Positions 17,710 to 26,047 of a stretch of 64,000 nucleotides of DNA are shown piece by piece. A program made the translations under genes and the position numbers. The notes under the pieces are model-generated. The model did not search any database. It worked only from the letters and a program-made list of their open reading frames with translations, and was not told the DNA's origin. This stretch comes from CBEULR01 sp965544035. GTDB taxonomy: Bacteria; Bacillota; Desulfotomaculia; Desulfotomaculales; Desulforudaceae. Each line of letters begins with the position of its first letter. The first letter of the stretch is position 1. The stretch covers positions 124,001 to 188,000 of the forward strand of contig CBEULR010000002.1 of NCBI GenBank assembly GCA_965544035.1, written 5' to 3'.

Positions 17710-19053
17710 TTAGAACTTGGTAAGGTATTCCGAAAGCTCCCAGGGGTGAACCTGCACCCGGTAGCGTGCCCACTCGATCCGCTTCGCTTCCAGGTAGCGG
17801 TGGAAGACGTGCTCACCCAGGGCGGCGCGCATTACGGCGTTTGTTTCGAGTTCATCCAGGGCCAGCTTCAGGCTCTCGGGCAGGCTGGTGATTTCGGTTT
17901 TCGCCCTTTCGGCATCGGTCATGCAGAATATATTCCGTTCACAGGGCGGCGGCGGGGCAATCCGGTTCTTTATGCCGTGCAGACCGGCCTGCAGGGACAC
18001 GGCAAGCGCCAGATACGGATTGCAGGACGGATCCGGACTGCGCAGCTCGATCCTGGTGGACAAACCCCGTTTGGCCGGAATGCGAATCAGAGGACTGCGG
18101 TTTCGGTAGGACCAGGCAATGTACACCGGCGCTTCAAAACCCGAAACCAAACGCTTGTACGAGTTGACCGTCGGATTGAGGACGGCGGCCATCGCCCGGG
18201 CGTTTTCCAGGATGCCGCCGATGTACCATAGGCACTCCTGACTCAGCTGGTTATCAGTATTGGGATCAAAGAAAGCATTATTGTCACCCGCAAACAGCGA
18301 CTGGTTCAGGTGCATCCCGGAACCGGCCTCACCGTACAGCGGTTTGGGCATAAAGGTGGCGTGCAGACCGTGGCGCTGGGCCACGCTCCGGACGACCGAT
18401 TTGAAGGTCATAATCTTGTCGGCGACATCCAGGGCATCGTCATACTTGAAGTCTATCTCGTGCTGCCCCGGCGCCACCTCGTGGTGGGAGGCCTCGATCT
18501 CAAACCCCAGCTGTTCAAGGGTAAGGCACATTTCCCGCCTCGCTTCTTCCCCGAGATCAACGGGAGCCAGATCGAAATAACCGGCCCGGTCGTGGGTGTG
18601 CGTGGTCGGACGGCCCTCCTCATCAACGTGGAACAGGAAGAACTCAGCCTCCGGCCCCACGTACATCCTGTACCCCATCGCCTCGGCATCAGTGATCGCC
18701 CGTCGCAGAACATAGCGGGGATCGCCCTCAAAAGGCGTGCCGTCCGGGTTGTAAATGTCGCAGATCAGACGGGCGTACGGGTCCCGGCCGTTGTTGGATG
18801 GGAAAATTACAAACGTATTGGGATCGGGCCGGAGATACATATCGGACTCTTCGATCCGCACAAAACCCTCGATGGAAGAGCCGTCAAACATCAGTTCATT
18901 GTTCAGTGCCTTATCCAGCTGCTCGATCGTTATCGCGACGTTCTTCATCACCCCGAAGATGTCGGTGAACTGGAGACGAATAAACTTGACCCCGTGTTCC
19001 TTTGCCAGGCGGCGCACATCGTCTTTGGTATACCTGTTCAAGACTCTCCCCAT
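17710..19053 (-). CDS. glnA: Glutamine synthetase type I, complete catalytic set
   Basis: 447 residues, the GSI-alpha length of Firmicutes. It carries FDGSSIEGF (flap Asp), the EAEFFLF metal pair, HHEVAPGQHEID, the catalytic His in GSGMHLNQS, NSYKRLVSGFEAP with the flap Glu, and RIELRSPD with the last metal Glu. It makes glutamine from glutamate, ammonia and ATP, and is the obvious functional GS of the window. It follows the ANTAR regulator gene at 130 bases on the same strand. No terminator or ANTAR hairpin was found in that gap. The paralogue at 21586 lacks several of the residues listed here. Confidence 0.97.
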   Translation of the reverse strand: MGRVLNRYTKDDVRRLAKEHGVKFIRLQFTDIFGVMKNVAITIEQLDKALNNELMFDGSSIEGFVRIEESDMYLRPDPNTFVIFPSNNGRDPYARLICDIYNPDGTPFEGDPRYVLRRAITDAEAMGYRMYVGPEAEFFLFHVDEEGRPTTHTHDRAGYFDLAPVDLGEEARREMCLTLEQLGFEIEASHHEVAPGQHEIDFKYDDALDVADKIMTFKSVVRSVAQRHGLHATFMPKPLYGEAGSGMHLNQSLFAGDNNAFFDPNTDNQLSQECLWYIGGILENARAMAAVLNPTVNSYKRLVSGFEAPVYIAWSYRNRSPLIRIPAKRGLSTRIELRSPDPSCNPYLALAVSLQAGLHGIKNRIAPPPPCERNIFCMTDAERAKTEITSLPESLKLALDELETNAVMRAALGEHVFHRYLEAKRIEWARYRVQVHPWELSEYLTKF

Positions 19054-19183
19054 CCTTTTTAGCGGTTTGCGAACGAACTACGTGAGTAATATAACACAAA
19101 ATGTGAACTGAACATAGACAAGACCATACAGCTGTGCCCAATTCTGCATCGTCCGTTCGGGCGGTCCACGGCGCGAAGGGCGA

Positions 19184-19765
19184 CTATATGTCTTCGGTTA
19201 GAATGATGGCTTCGGCCACCGCCCGCATCGGTATGCGACGGTTCATACTCTGCTTCTGAATGCGGCGGAAGGCCTCGTTTTCGGAAAGCCCGAATTTGGC
19301 CATCAGAATCCCCTTGGCCTTTTCCACAACTTTTCGCGCCTCCAGCCGGTCTTTCAGCTTCCGGATCTCGTTTTCCAACCCGGCGACTTCGGCATGCCAC
19401 AATCCGGCCAACTCGACGGCAGTGAGCAAAGTTCCCTCATCAAACGGTTTGATCAAGAACCCGTATACGTGAACGGCGACCGCCTTTTCGAATAATTCCT
19501 GATCATATGCTGCCGACATCAGTATCAGCGGTGCCAGATGGTCACCGTGGACAATAGAGGCCAGTTCCAGTCCGGTCAGACCCGGCAGCACGGCATCGGC
19601 AAGTACGATGTCCGGCTGCATGTTCTGAATCATCTTCAGACCGGTGATGCCGTCTGCGGCCTCACCGACCACCATCAGATCGGCTCTAGTCAGCATCGCC
19701 CTGGTATTCTTGCGACACGCCGTGTTTTCTTCCACCAGCACCACCCGCAGCCGTCCGGCCAACAC
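19184..19765 (-). CDS. ANTAR-domain response regulator 1
   Basis: The GTG at 19765 follows GGAGGTT and yields 193 residues; the track to 19816 lacks a ribosome binding site. Residues 5-120 are a receiver: acidic pair in VLVEEN, phospho-acceptor Asp in IVLADAVLPG and Lys in FLIKPF, so it could be phosphorylated. A coiled coil (ENEIRKLKDRLEARK) leads to a C-terminal ANTAR domain, VEKAKGILMAKFGLSENEAF. ANTAR proteins bind paired hexaloop hairpins in mRNA leaders and prevent termination. It lies between the glutamate-synthase-like gene and glnA, so nitrogen genes are the likely targets, as for NasT and related regulators. No cognate kinase is adjacent. Confidence 0.93.
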   Translation of the reverse strand: MLAGRLRVVLVEENTACRKNTRAMLTRADLMVVGEAADGITGLKMIQNMQPDIVLADAVLPGLTGLELASIVHGDHLAPLILMSAAYDQELFEKAVAVHVYGFLIKPFDEGTLLTAVELAGLWHAEVAGLENEIRKLKDRLEARKVVEKAKGILMAKFGLSENEAFRRIQKQSMNRRIPMRAVAEAIILTEDI

Positions 19766-19792
19766 CGCTGAACCTCCTCTCCAACAAATAAC

Positions 19793-19846
19793 AGCCCTCA
19801 CACCGGTCGACAACATACGAAACCTGATGTCAACCGATTGAGGGCT
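19793..19846 (-). terminator. Large inverted repeat, possible attenuator before the ANTAR-1 gene
   Basis: Arms AGCCCTCA and TGAGGGCT with an inner CGGT/ACCG and GAC/GTC form one long imperfect hairpin. On the reverse strand it is followed by GTTATTTGTT, then the GGAGGTT ribosome binding site of the regulator. It could end the upstream glutamate-synthase-like transcript or attenuate the regulator; the U-tract is interrupted. Confidence 0.5.
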
Positions 19847-19927
19847 TCATTACAGCATAATGGTACCGTTATGTACTGGCTCTTTTGCTAGTGCAGGTAT
19901 TGTCAATGGCTGAGCGTTTTCCCCGTC

Positions 19928-21505
19928 TTAGCCCAGAATACGGTCGACCTCGGCCGCCTGCGCATCCATAATGTAGGGAATACCCGAAATATCGGCCGCC
20001 TCTTTGGTCAACGCCACCAGATCGTCACGGCTGAGGTATTTCAGGCTGAACTTCCGGGCTCCGCACATGAATTGCCGGAGACCGTGGGCAAGCCGTTCAA
20101 CGTAGGAATAGACCCCCAGAGCCCCGACCGGCAAACGGTTAAAGTCCTCACCGAGCTTGTCACGGACTTCCTCCAAACAGACGAAGACCTGCTCCAGGTT
20201 TTCTCCGTAAGTCTTGTATTCCGGCAGCACCCGTCCTTTCTTGAGTCCCTCACCCACCGTCTTGGCGACCATCGCCGCGGCCAGCGGCGCGCGCGCCATT
20301 CCGATAGCCTTGACGTACGGCGCGCTCATGGCCAACCCCTTGAACAGGTGGTCTTCCATCGTCATCCCGCCCGCGATGGCGATCGGCGGGATGTAGGCGC
20401 CCTTGGCGGACAGCCGGTCGCAGAACCTGGTGATCAGGGACTGAAGATAAATGGTCGGGAAACCCCATTCGTTCATCATGCGCCAGGGACTCATTCCCGT
20501 ACCCCCGCCGGAGCCGTCGACGGTAACCAGATCCAGTCTGGCATCTGAAGCATACTTGATCGCCCTGGCCAGATCAGCGGCACCGTAGGCGCCGGTCTTC
20601 AGGAAGATGTGTTTAGCACCGCACTCACGCAGTTGTTGTACCCGGGCGGCGAAGCTCTCCCACTCAACCATCCCGATCCGGGAATGCCTCTCAAACTCTT
20701 TGAAGGCACCCTTGCGAAAGGCCTCCTGTACCTTTGGGTTATCCGGGTCGGGCAGAACGATATAGCCCCGGCTCTTCAGCTGCTGAGCACGCTCCAGCGT
20801 ATCCAGCTTTACCTCGCCGCCGATGTTCTTCGCGCCCTGTCCCCACTTCAGCTCCACCGCTTCCACGCCGAGCTCGTTGATAACGTATTCCAGAACGCCG
20901 ATCCTCGAGTCCTCGACGTTTTCCTGTACGGCAATGAAACCGTAACCGTTGTACCAATCCCTGAACGACCGGATCCGCCTTTCCATTTCTGGGGAGCGCA
21001 CAATCCGTCCGTCCCTGATTTCGGCTTGCGGGTCCATCGCGCATACGTTTTCACCAACCACAATGCCGATCCCGCTGATCGCCGCTCCGGCAGCCAGATG
21101 TTCCCAATTATTGGCCGCAATATTGGTCGAACCCATCGCGGCCACAAATACCGGCATTTTGAGCCTCAGGTCCCCGTCCGCTCCCACGGCCGTTTCCAGG
21201 TTGACCGCCGGGAAAACGGCCTGATCGGGATCAGGGTCGACTCCCCAGGCCCCCACCGGTGTACCCAGGATGTTGAAGTGTGAGTAGTCCACCGGAGACC
21301 GCTTCTCCGCGGCCGATGTCGTCTTTCCGAAGGGTTTCGGATAAATCAGTTCCTTGCTGCGAACGGCGGATTTCCCGATCTCGCAGGTGCCCGGACATCC
21401 ATCCAGGCAGGTCGCACACATCCCACTCTGCACGGAGAAGCTGTTGCTGGTCCGCCGTTTGGTCAGGGTTGCCGAACTCGCGTTAATCCCAATACTGTAA
21501 TTCAT
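19928..21505 (-). CDS. FMN-binding glutamate synthase-like protein
   Basis: 525 residues. The N-terminus has a Cys cluster, CATCLDGCPGTC (residues 31-42), suited to an iron-sulfur cluster. From ~75 onward it is the FMN/2-oxoglutarate domain of glutamate synthase large subunit: PVFVAAMGSTNIAAN, VELKWGQGAKNIGGEV, VTVDGSGGGTGMSPW and PIAIAGGM. The glutamine amidotransferase and GXGXG domains of full GltB are absent, as in the archaeal-type short GltB. Electron donor and true reaction are not known from sequence. It directly follows the GS paralogue (80 bases, same strand), and the two are probably one operon under the attenuator at 22937-22989. Confidence 0.9.
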   Translation of the reverse strand: MNYSIGINASSATLTKRRTSNSFSVQSGMCATCLDGCPGTCEIGKSAVRSKELIYPKPFGKTTSAAEKRSPVDYSHFNILGTPVGAWGVDPDPDQAVFPAVNLETAVGADGDLRLKMPVFVAAMGSTNIAANNWEHLAAGAAISGIGIVVGENVCAMDPQAEIRDGRIVRSPEMERRIRSFRDWYNGYGFIAVQENVEDSRIGVLEYVINELGVEAVELKWGQGAKNIGGEVKLDTLERAQQLKSRGYIVLPDPDNPKVQEAFRKGAFKEFERHSRIGMVEWESFAARVQQLRECGAKHIFLKTGAYGAADLARAIKYASDARLDLVTVDGSGGGTGMSPWRMMNEWGFPTIYLQSLITRFCDRLSAKGAYIPPIAIAGGMTMEDHLFKGLAMSAPYVKAIGMARAPLAAAMVAKTVGEGLKKGRVLPEYKTYGENLEQVFVCLEEVRDKLGEDFNRLPVGALGVYSYVERLAHGLRQFMCGARKFSLKYLSRDDLVALTKEAADISGIPYIMDAQAAEVDRILG

Positions 21506-21585
21506 TGATTCGTCTCATCCTCCCTAATTGACTGGTCCACCGCTTTTTCCGCGTGATACTCCGTCATCTCTCTCGGGCCAAATTA

Positions 21586-22911
21586 CTAATACTTGGCGAG
21601 ATACTCCTCAATCTCCCAGCGGTGAATTTGGGAATTGAAGCGTTCCCACTCATCTTCTTTATGTCTCAGATACCGCCGCACAACCGCGTCTCCCAGCGTT
21701 TCCCGGATTAACCGGTCGTTCTCCAACGCCCGGAGCGCCGTCTGGAGATTGCGCGGCAGACCGTTTTCCTTCAACCGCGAGCGAAGAACCTGACGATCCC
21801 CCTCCGGGGATTCGTCAATAAAAGGCTCCGGTTCCACACGCTCCCGCATCCCCTCCAATCCGGCAGCCAGCAGAGCGGCGAGCGCCAGGTAGGGGTTGGC
21901 GGCGGGGTCGGGACTCCGCAGCATCAGCCGCACACCATTATCGCTCTCGGGCACACGGAACATTGTGGACCGGTCGTCGGTCGACCAGGCCGCCAGATAG
22001 GGTGAAAGCTGCCCGGGGAACAGGCGCTTGTATGAGTTGACAAGCGGGTTGGTCAGCGCGGTCAGTGCCCCGCTGTGACGGATAATGCCGCCCATAAAAA
22101 ACCGTGCCGCCTCGCTCAGTACACCCTGTTTGAAAGTAAACAGGTTCTTGCCGTCCCGCTGGAGGGCAAGCTTCAGCGTGAGACCGGAGCCGCTGCGGCC
22201 CGGCAGCGGTTTGGCCATGAATGAGGCGTGCAGGCCGTGGCGCTGCCCCACGGTACGGACCACAAGCTTGAAGGTGGCAATTTTGTCGGCCATGGATACG
22301 ACATCATCGTCCTTGAGATCGATCTCATGCTGCCCGGGTGCTTCCTCGTGGTGCGACGACCGCACTTCGATACCCATGTCCTCGAGCGTAAGCACCATAT
22401 CCCGGCGTGCATTCTCGCCCAAATCAACCGGGGAAAGATCGCAGTAACCGGCATGGTCGTGGCTCTCCAGCTTCGGCTGCCCCTTTTCATCGGTGTGCAA
22501 CAGGAAAAACTCAATCTCGGCCCCCACCATCAGTCTAAGACCTTCCTGATGCAGGGCGGCGGCCGTACGGCGCAGAATCGAGCGTGAGCAGGTTTCGAAG
22601 ACAGTACCGTCGGTATTCCGTGCCTCACAGATCAGCCGGGCTACGGCACCGTCACGAGGACGCCACGGAAAGATTACAAAAGATGCTGGATCGGGCTGCA
22701 GCAGGATATCCCCGGTCTTGCCGGGTGTACAGCCTTCGATGATCGAACTGTCGAAACTCACTTGGCCGGCCAGGGCCCGATCCAGCTCCTCCACCGTGAC
22801 CGCCACGTTCTTCAGGACGCCCAAGAGGTCGGTAAGCTGCAAGCGCACGAACTTGACATTTGTCTCGGCCGCAAGCGCCTTTACGTCATCCGCCGTCAAA
22901 ACCCTGCGCAC
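21586..22911 (-). CDS. Glutamine synthetase paralogue lacking key active-site residues (putative pseudoenzyme)
   Basis: The GTG at 22911 follows GAGGGGGAG at 9 bases; the track start at 22938 is a TTG inside the terminator of the leader. About 441 residues align end to end with the GlnA at 17710. The n1-metal residues in EIEFFLLH and HHEEAPGQHEID and the substrate Arg residues are kept. However, the catalytic/metal His of GSGMH is Thr (GSGLTLK), the flap Glu of FEAP is Leu (QLSP), and the n2-metal Glu of RIELR is Met (RLMLR). Losing all three argues against normal phosphoryl transfer. A regulatory or ligand-sensing role is inferred from its place between an ANTAR regulator and the glutamate-synthase-like gene. 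Confidence 0.9.
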   Translation of the reverse strand: MRRVLTADDVKALAAETNVKFVRLQLTDLLGVLKNVAVTVEELDRALAGQVSFDSSIIEGCTPGKTGDILLQPDPASFVIFPWRPRDGAVARLICEARNTDGTVFETCSRSILRRTAAALHQEGLRLMVGAEIEFFLLHTDEKGQPKLESHDHAGYCDLSPVDLGENARRDMVLTLEDMGIEVRSSHHEEAPGQHEIDLKDDDVVSMADKIATFKLVVRTVGQRHGLHASFMAKPLPGRSGSGLTLKLALQRDGKNLFTFKQGVLSEAARFFMGGIIRHSGALTALTNPLVNSYKRLFPGQLSPYLAAWSTDDRSTMFRVPESDNGVRLMLRSPDPAANPYLALAALLAAGLEGMRERVEPEPFIDESPEGDRQVLRSRLKENGLPRNLQTALRALENDRLIRETLGDAVVRRYLRHKEDEWERFNSQIHRWEIEEYLAKY

Positions 22912-22936
22912 CAGAATAAACTCCCCCTCTAAACGC

Positions 22937-22989
22937 AAAAACGTCCCCGGAAACCCTGAGACAGAATTTCCAGAAGGACGCCGTTGTCC
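22937..22989 (-). promoter_or_regulatory. Candidate ANTAR hairpin overlapping a terminator, leader of the GS paralogue
   Basis: Reverse strand: hairpin GGAC-AACGGC-GTCC (22989 down to 22976) has a six-base loop with A1 and G4. Its 3' arm is also the 5' arm of a strong terminator: CGTCC-TTCTGGAAA pairs with TTTCCGG-GGACG, followed by TTTTT (22980 down to 22937). The two folds exclude each other. The GTG start of the gene lies 26 bases downstream. Confidence 0.65.
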
Positions 22990-23002
22990 CGCTCGATTAT
23001 TC

Positions 23003-23017
23003 TAATGTGTTACATTA
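23003..23017. promoter_or_regulatory. Palindrome TAATGT-N3-ACATTA at the leader promoter
   Basis: Perfect six-base arms with a three-base centre. On the reverse strand it overlaps the 3' half of a TATAAT -10 element, just upstream of the attenuator for the GS paralogue. It could be a repressor operator or the first hairpin of the leader. Confidence 0.4.
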
Positions 23018-23071
23018 TAGATCAAGAATCAGTGACTGTTGCGCAATTAGCACAAGTATACATAATACCGC

Positions 23072-23647
23072 TCACTCTTTCTCCAATTCGTCGATAATCC
23101 GACGCGCCACCCGGACCATCGGCTCTGCCCGGTCCATACTGAGACGCCTGAGGTATCCGTATGCCTCCTGCTCGTTCATCCCCTTGCGGGTCATCAACAG
23201 TCCCTTCGCCCGGTCAACCTGCTTCCGGGCCTCCAGATTGTTTTTTAGCTTTCTGTTTTCCTGTTCCAGAGCCGCCAAGCGTTGAAAATTAGCAATCGAC
23301 ACCTCGACGGCCAGGTATACTTCATCATCGGTATACGGGCGCAACAGATAACTCTGCACCCCGCCCCGGCGCGCCTGCCGGACGATATCCCCGACTTCGG
23401 AGGCTACGAATACAATTGCGGAGGCCCGCTGTTCATCGATCACCTGCACCGCATCCAATCCGCCCGGATCAGGCAGTTCAGCATCAAGTATCACCACATC
23501 CGGGTGGACTTGAAAAACAACGCGCAGCACATCTTTGGCGCTGTACACCTCACCGAGGACAAGATGTCCGGCCTGCTGCAGTATACTCTTTAGTTCCTTT
23601 CCTTCGGCCCTGCTTCCAACCGCAATCAATATACGGGACTGGATCAT
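23072..23647 (-). CDS. ANTAR-domain response regulator 2 with degenerate receiver
   Basis: 191 residues. The receiver-like domain (1-120) keeps the acceptor-position Asp in VVILDAELPD. It has lost the acidic pair (LIAVGSRAEG instead of a DD/EE pair), and the conserved Lys is Arg (YLLRPY). A coiled coil (ALEQENRKLKNNLEARKQ) joins it to the ANTAR domain, VDRAKGLLMTRKGMNEQEAY. This suggests control that does not depend on phosphorylation, as in AmiR/NasR-like pseudo-receivers. It is the first gene of the run regulator-2, GS paralogue, glutamate-synthase-like, regulator-1, glnA. An antitermination hairpin lies directly after it. Confidence 0.92.
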   Translation of the reverse strand: MIQSRILIAVGSRAEGKELKSILQQAGHLVLGEVYSAKDVLRVVFQVHPDVVILDAELPDPGGLDAVQVIDEQRASAIVFVASEVGDIVRQARRGGVQSYLLRPYTDDEVYLAVEVSIANFQRLAALEQENRKLKNNLEARKQVDRAKGLLMTRKGMNEQEAYGYLRRLSMDRAEPMVRVARRIIDELEKE

Positions 23648-23668
23648 CGGATGTCCCCATTCGCTGAA

Positions 23669-23695
23669 ATTGTGTGCTTACCATTCTAACACAAT
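23669..23695. promoter_or_regulatory. Inverted repeat ATTGTGT-N13-ACACAAT upstream of ANTAR regulator 2
   Basis: Perfect seven-base arms (23669-23675, 23689-23695) surround TGTTAGAAT, which reads as an extended -10 on the reverse strand. An operator over the promoter of the regulator gene is plausible. Confidence 0.4.
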
Positions 23696-23716
23696 CAGAG
23701 TGTGATATGGTACTTT

Positions 23717-25357
23717 TTAGGGAATCCACCGGTGTGCGATGGGAAACCGGCGCCCGGGACCAAAGGCTTTGGGGGTCACCTTCAGTCCGGGGGCCGCCTG
23801 CCGCCGCTTATACTCCGCCCGCTCCACCAGACGGACGATGCGGCGGGTCAACGGCTCCGCGTAGCCCCTCGCGACGATTTCATCCACTGAACACCCGTCC
23901 TCAAGGTAGGCTTTCAGAATGCCGTCCAGGATCGGGTAGGGCGGCAGGCTGTCCTCGTCCCGCTGTCCCGGCCGGAGCTCCGCCGACGGGGCCTTTTCAA
24001 TGATGCTGTTCGGAATGAGCTCATCCTCGCGGTTGATGTACGCCGCCAGCTCGTAAACCATTGTCTTGGAAACGTCGGACAGCACGGCCAGTCCCCCGGC
24101 CATATCCCCGTACAGGGTGCTGTAGCCCACGGCCGTTTCGCTCTTATTGCCTGTGGTCAGAACCAAATGCCCCTCCCGGTTGGAGATGAACATTAAAATA
24201 TTTCCGCGAATGCGCGCCTGGATATTCTCCTCGGCCAGATCCTGCTTCAGATTGCCGTCCGGATTGAACTGCTCGATAAAGGACTGAAAGTGGGCCTCAA
24301 TCGGCATCACCCGAAACTCGATGCCCAACCGCCGGGCCAGCTCACGGGAGTCATCCACACTTTCCCGCGATGAATAACGGGAGGGCATCGTCACCCCGAG
24401 GACGTTCTCCCTGCCGATCGCCGCCGCCGCCAGAGCGGCCGTGACGGCCGAGTCTATCCCGCCCGAAAGACCGACCAGCGCTTTGGCAAACCCGGTCTTA
24501 CGCATATAATCCCTCAGACCGAGGATCAGCGCCCGGTATATCTGGGCCGGGCCTTCAGTCCAGTCCGGTTTGATCACCGGCATGTTTCCGACCGTCCCCA
24601 CATCGAAGATCTGAAAATCTGCTTCGAATTCTCTTCCCGCAAGCACGAGCTCACCGCATGCGTTTAGAAGAAAACCGGCACCGTCAAACACCAGATCATC
24701 GTTTCCGCCGACCTGGTTAACGTACAGGAAGGGCCGGCCGTATCGGGACACGATCGCCCTCGCCAAATCAAGACGCTGGCGCTGTTTGCCCTGGCAGTAC
24801 GGGGAGGCCGAGATATTAATGAATAAGTCCACTCCCTCTTCGCCCAGCGCCCTGACGGGATCACGCGGATAGGACAAAGCCCCCTTCACGCCTTTCACGT
24901 TCCAGATATCCTCGCACACCGTCACGCCAAGGCGCAGACCGGACCAGTGCACAGGGCGATTGTCAAATCCGGGCGTGAAGTAGCGGCGCTCATCAAACAC
25001 ATCGTACTCGGGCAGAAGGCTTTTTGCCGTATAATCGACGAGGTCCCGATCTTGTATGAGCAGGGCCGCGTTGAACAGGTTGCCGCCGTTACGCACCGGT
25101 GCTCCCAGCAGCACCCCGATCCCGCTCGTCTGCTCACGGATTTCGGCGATACCGGTCTCCACCGCGTCCAAGAAGGCGCGTTGGCACAAGAGATCTTTGG
25201 CCGGATACCCGCAGATTGCCATTTCCGGGAAAACCACCAGCCGGGCACCCGCCTCCCGGGCCTGACCGATATACTCCTTAATCAAACGGATGTTACCGCT
25301 AAAGTCTCCAACCGTCGGGTTGATCTGAGCCGCCGCAATGCGCATCTTCCACGTCAC
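23717..25357 (-). CDS. nadE: Glutamine-dependent NAD+ synthetase
   Basis: 546 residues, two domains. Residues ~5-260 are a carbon-nitrogen hydrolase glutaminase with Glu in FPEMAICGYP, Lys in YTAKSLLPEYDVFDE and nucleophile Cys in VTVCEDIW. Residues ~280-545 are the NAD synthetase with the PP-loop SGGIDSAV near 297 and MPSRYSS. It amidates deamido-NAD using glutamine as ammonia donor. It follows the PII gene at 25459 by 101 bases on the same strand, which fits a link between nitrogen status and NAD synthesis, though a separate promoter cannot be excluded. The first Met (MTWKM) or the fifth could be the start. Confidence 0.95.
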   Translation of the reverse strand: MTWKMRIAAAQINPTVGDFSGNIRLIKEYIGQAREAGARLVVFPEMAICGYPAKDLLCQRAFLDAVETGIAEIREQTSGIGVLLGAPVRNGGNLFNAALLIQDRDLVDYTAKSLLPEYDVFDERRYFTPGFDNRPVHWSGLRLGVTVCEDIWNVKGVKGALSYPRDPVRALGEEGVDLFINISASPYCQGKQRQRLDLARAIVSRYGRPFLYVNQVGGNDDLVFDGAGFLLNACGELVLAGREFEADFQIFDVGTVGNMPVIKPDWTEGPAQIYRALILGLRDYMRKTGFAKALVGLSGGIDSAVTAALAAAAIGRENVLGVTMPSRYSSRESVDDSRELARRLGIEFRVMPIEAHFQSFIEQFNPDGNLKQDLAEENIQARIRGNILMFISNREGHLVLTTGNKSETAVGYSTLYGDMAGGLAVLSDVSKTMVYELAAYINREDELIPNSIIEKAPSAELRPGQRDEDSLPPYPILDGILKAYLEDGCSVDEIVARGYAEPLTRRIVRLVERAEYKRRQAAPGLKVTPKAFGPGRRFPIAHRWIP

Positions 25358-25458
25358 CTCTGCCCTTAAATCTACACCAAATCGCCGCCGATTGCCAGCC
25401 GTCGACCGGCCAATCAGCTGCGAACGCAGAGGTTCACGGAAATACAGCGGGATTCTGC

Positions 25459-25809
25459 CTAAACCCCGTTAATGGTAGCGTTCAGCGTCGCCTCCTCACC
25501 TTTCCCGATTTCCACCGCAGTCTCCACCGGGTAAACGAAAACCCTGCAGTCTCCAAACTCATCCGAAGGGGCGGCTTCTCGCATGGCATCCACAACCAGA
25601 CCCACAGCTGCGTCTTGGACCACCACTTCAACCTTCACCTTCGGAAGCAGTTTGATGTACCCGGTACCTCTGCAGACCCCCCGTCGACCGTTTTGTAAAC
25701 CGTAGTCGAGCACATTGCCGACCGTGATTCCCTTGACCCCGATCCTTCCCAGGGCCATCTTCACCGCTTCAAACCTGCCGGGTCTCATCACCGCCTCGAT
25801 CTTTTTCAT
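25459..25809 (-). CDS. glnB: PII signalling protein, copy 1 (T-loop Tyr replaced)
   Basis: 116 residues with the PII signature LPKVKVEVVVQDAAV and the B-loop region near 80-90. The T-loop reads NGRRGVCRGTGY: the Tyr that is uridylylated in proteobacterial PII (Tyr51) is Cys. PII proteins bind ATP/ADP and 2-oxoglutarate and control ammonium transport and nitrogen enzymes. Its leader carries a strong promoter and a hairpin-terminator structure nearly the same as that of copy 2. nadE follows downstream. Confidence 0.93.
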   Translation of the reverse strand: MKKIEAVMRPGRFEAVKMALGRIGVKGITVGNVLDYGLQNGRRGVCRGTGYIKLLPKVKVEVVVQDAAVGLVVDAMREAAPSDEFGDCRVFVYPVETAVEIGKGEEATLNATINGV

Positions 25810-25838
25810 GCCTGCCCCGCCTCCTTCACCCTGTCCCG

Positions 25839-25949
25839 AAAAACAAATAGACGCCCTCTTCCAAAGGACGTCATAGGCCTCGCCGATACAGCGCTGTATC
25901 GCGGTATTCCGTTTAGTGTAATTCTATGCATTCTCTTTGAGGCCGTCAA
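25839..25949 (-). promoter_or_regulatory. Promoter and attenuator leader of PII copy 1
   Basis: Reverse strand: TTGACG (25949-25944), 17 bases, TAGAAT (25926-25921). Then comes a perfect 18-base palindrome CGATACAGCGCTGTATCG (25884-25901), a conserved block GGCGAGGCCTATGACG, and a terminator GACGTCC/GGGCGTC (25850-25872) with TATTTGTTTTT. The order and many bases match the leader of PII copy 2. Confidence 0.75.
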
Positions 25950-26047
25950 CCACATTCGGTATTGAATTATGTATACAAAGTATAACGAAGAGGCCCCCGC
26001 TGTTTGCAGGGACCTCTCTCTTCACAATCGGGAAGACTCACGTGGTT

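Noticed and set aside
19054..19183. ANTAR hairpin upstream of glnA
   Set aside because: CCG-CCCGAA-CGG has a six-base loop with G4 but C1, a three-pair stem and no terminator after it.
21586..22911. GS paralogue as gamma-glutamylpolyamine synthetase
   Set aside because: Those enzymes keep the metal ligands; here two metal ligands and the flap Glu are lost.
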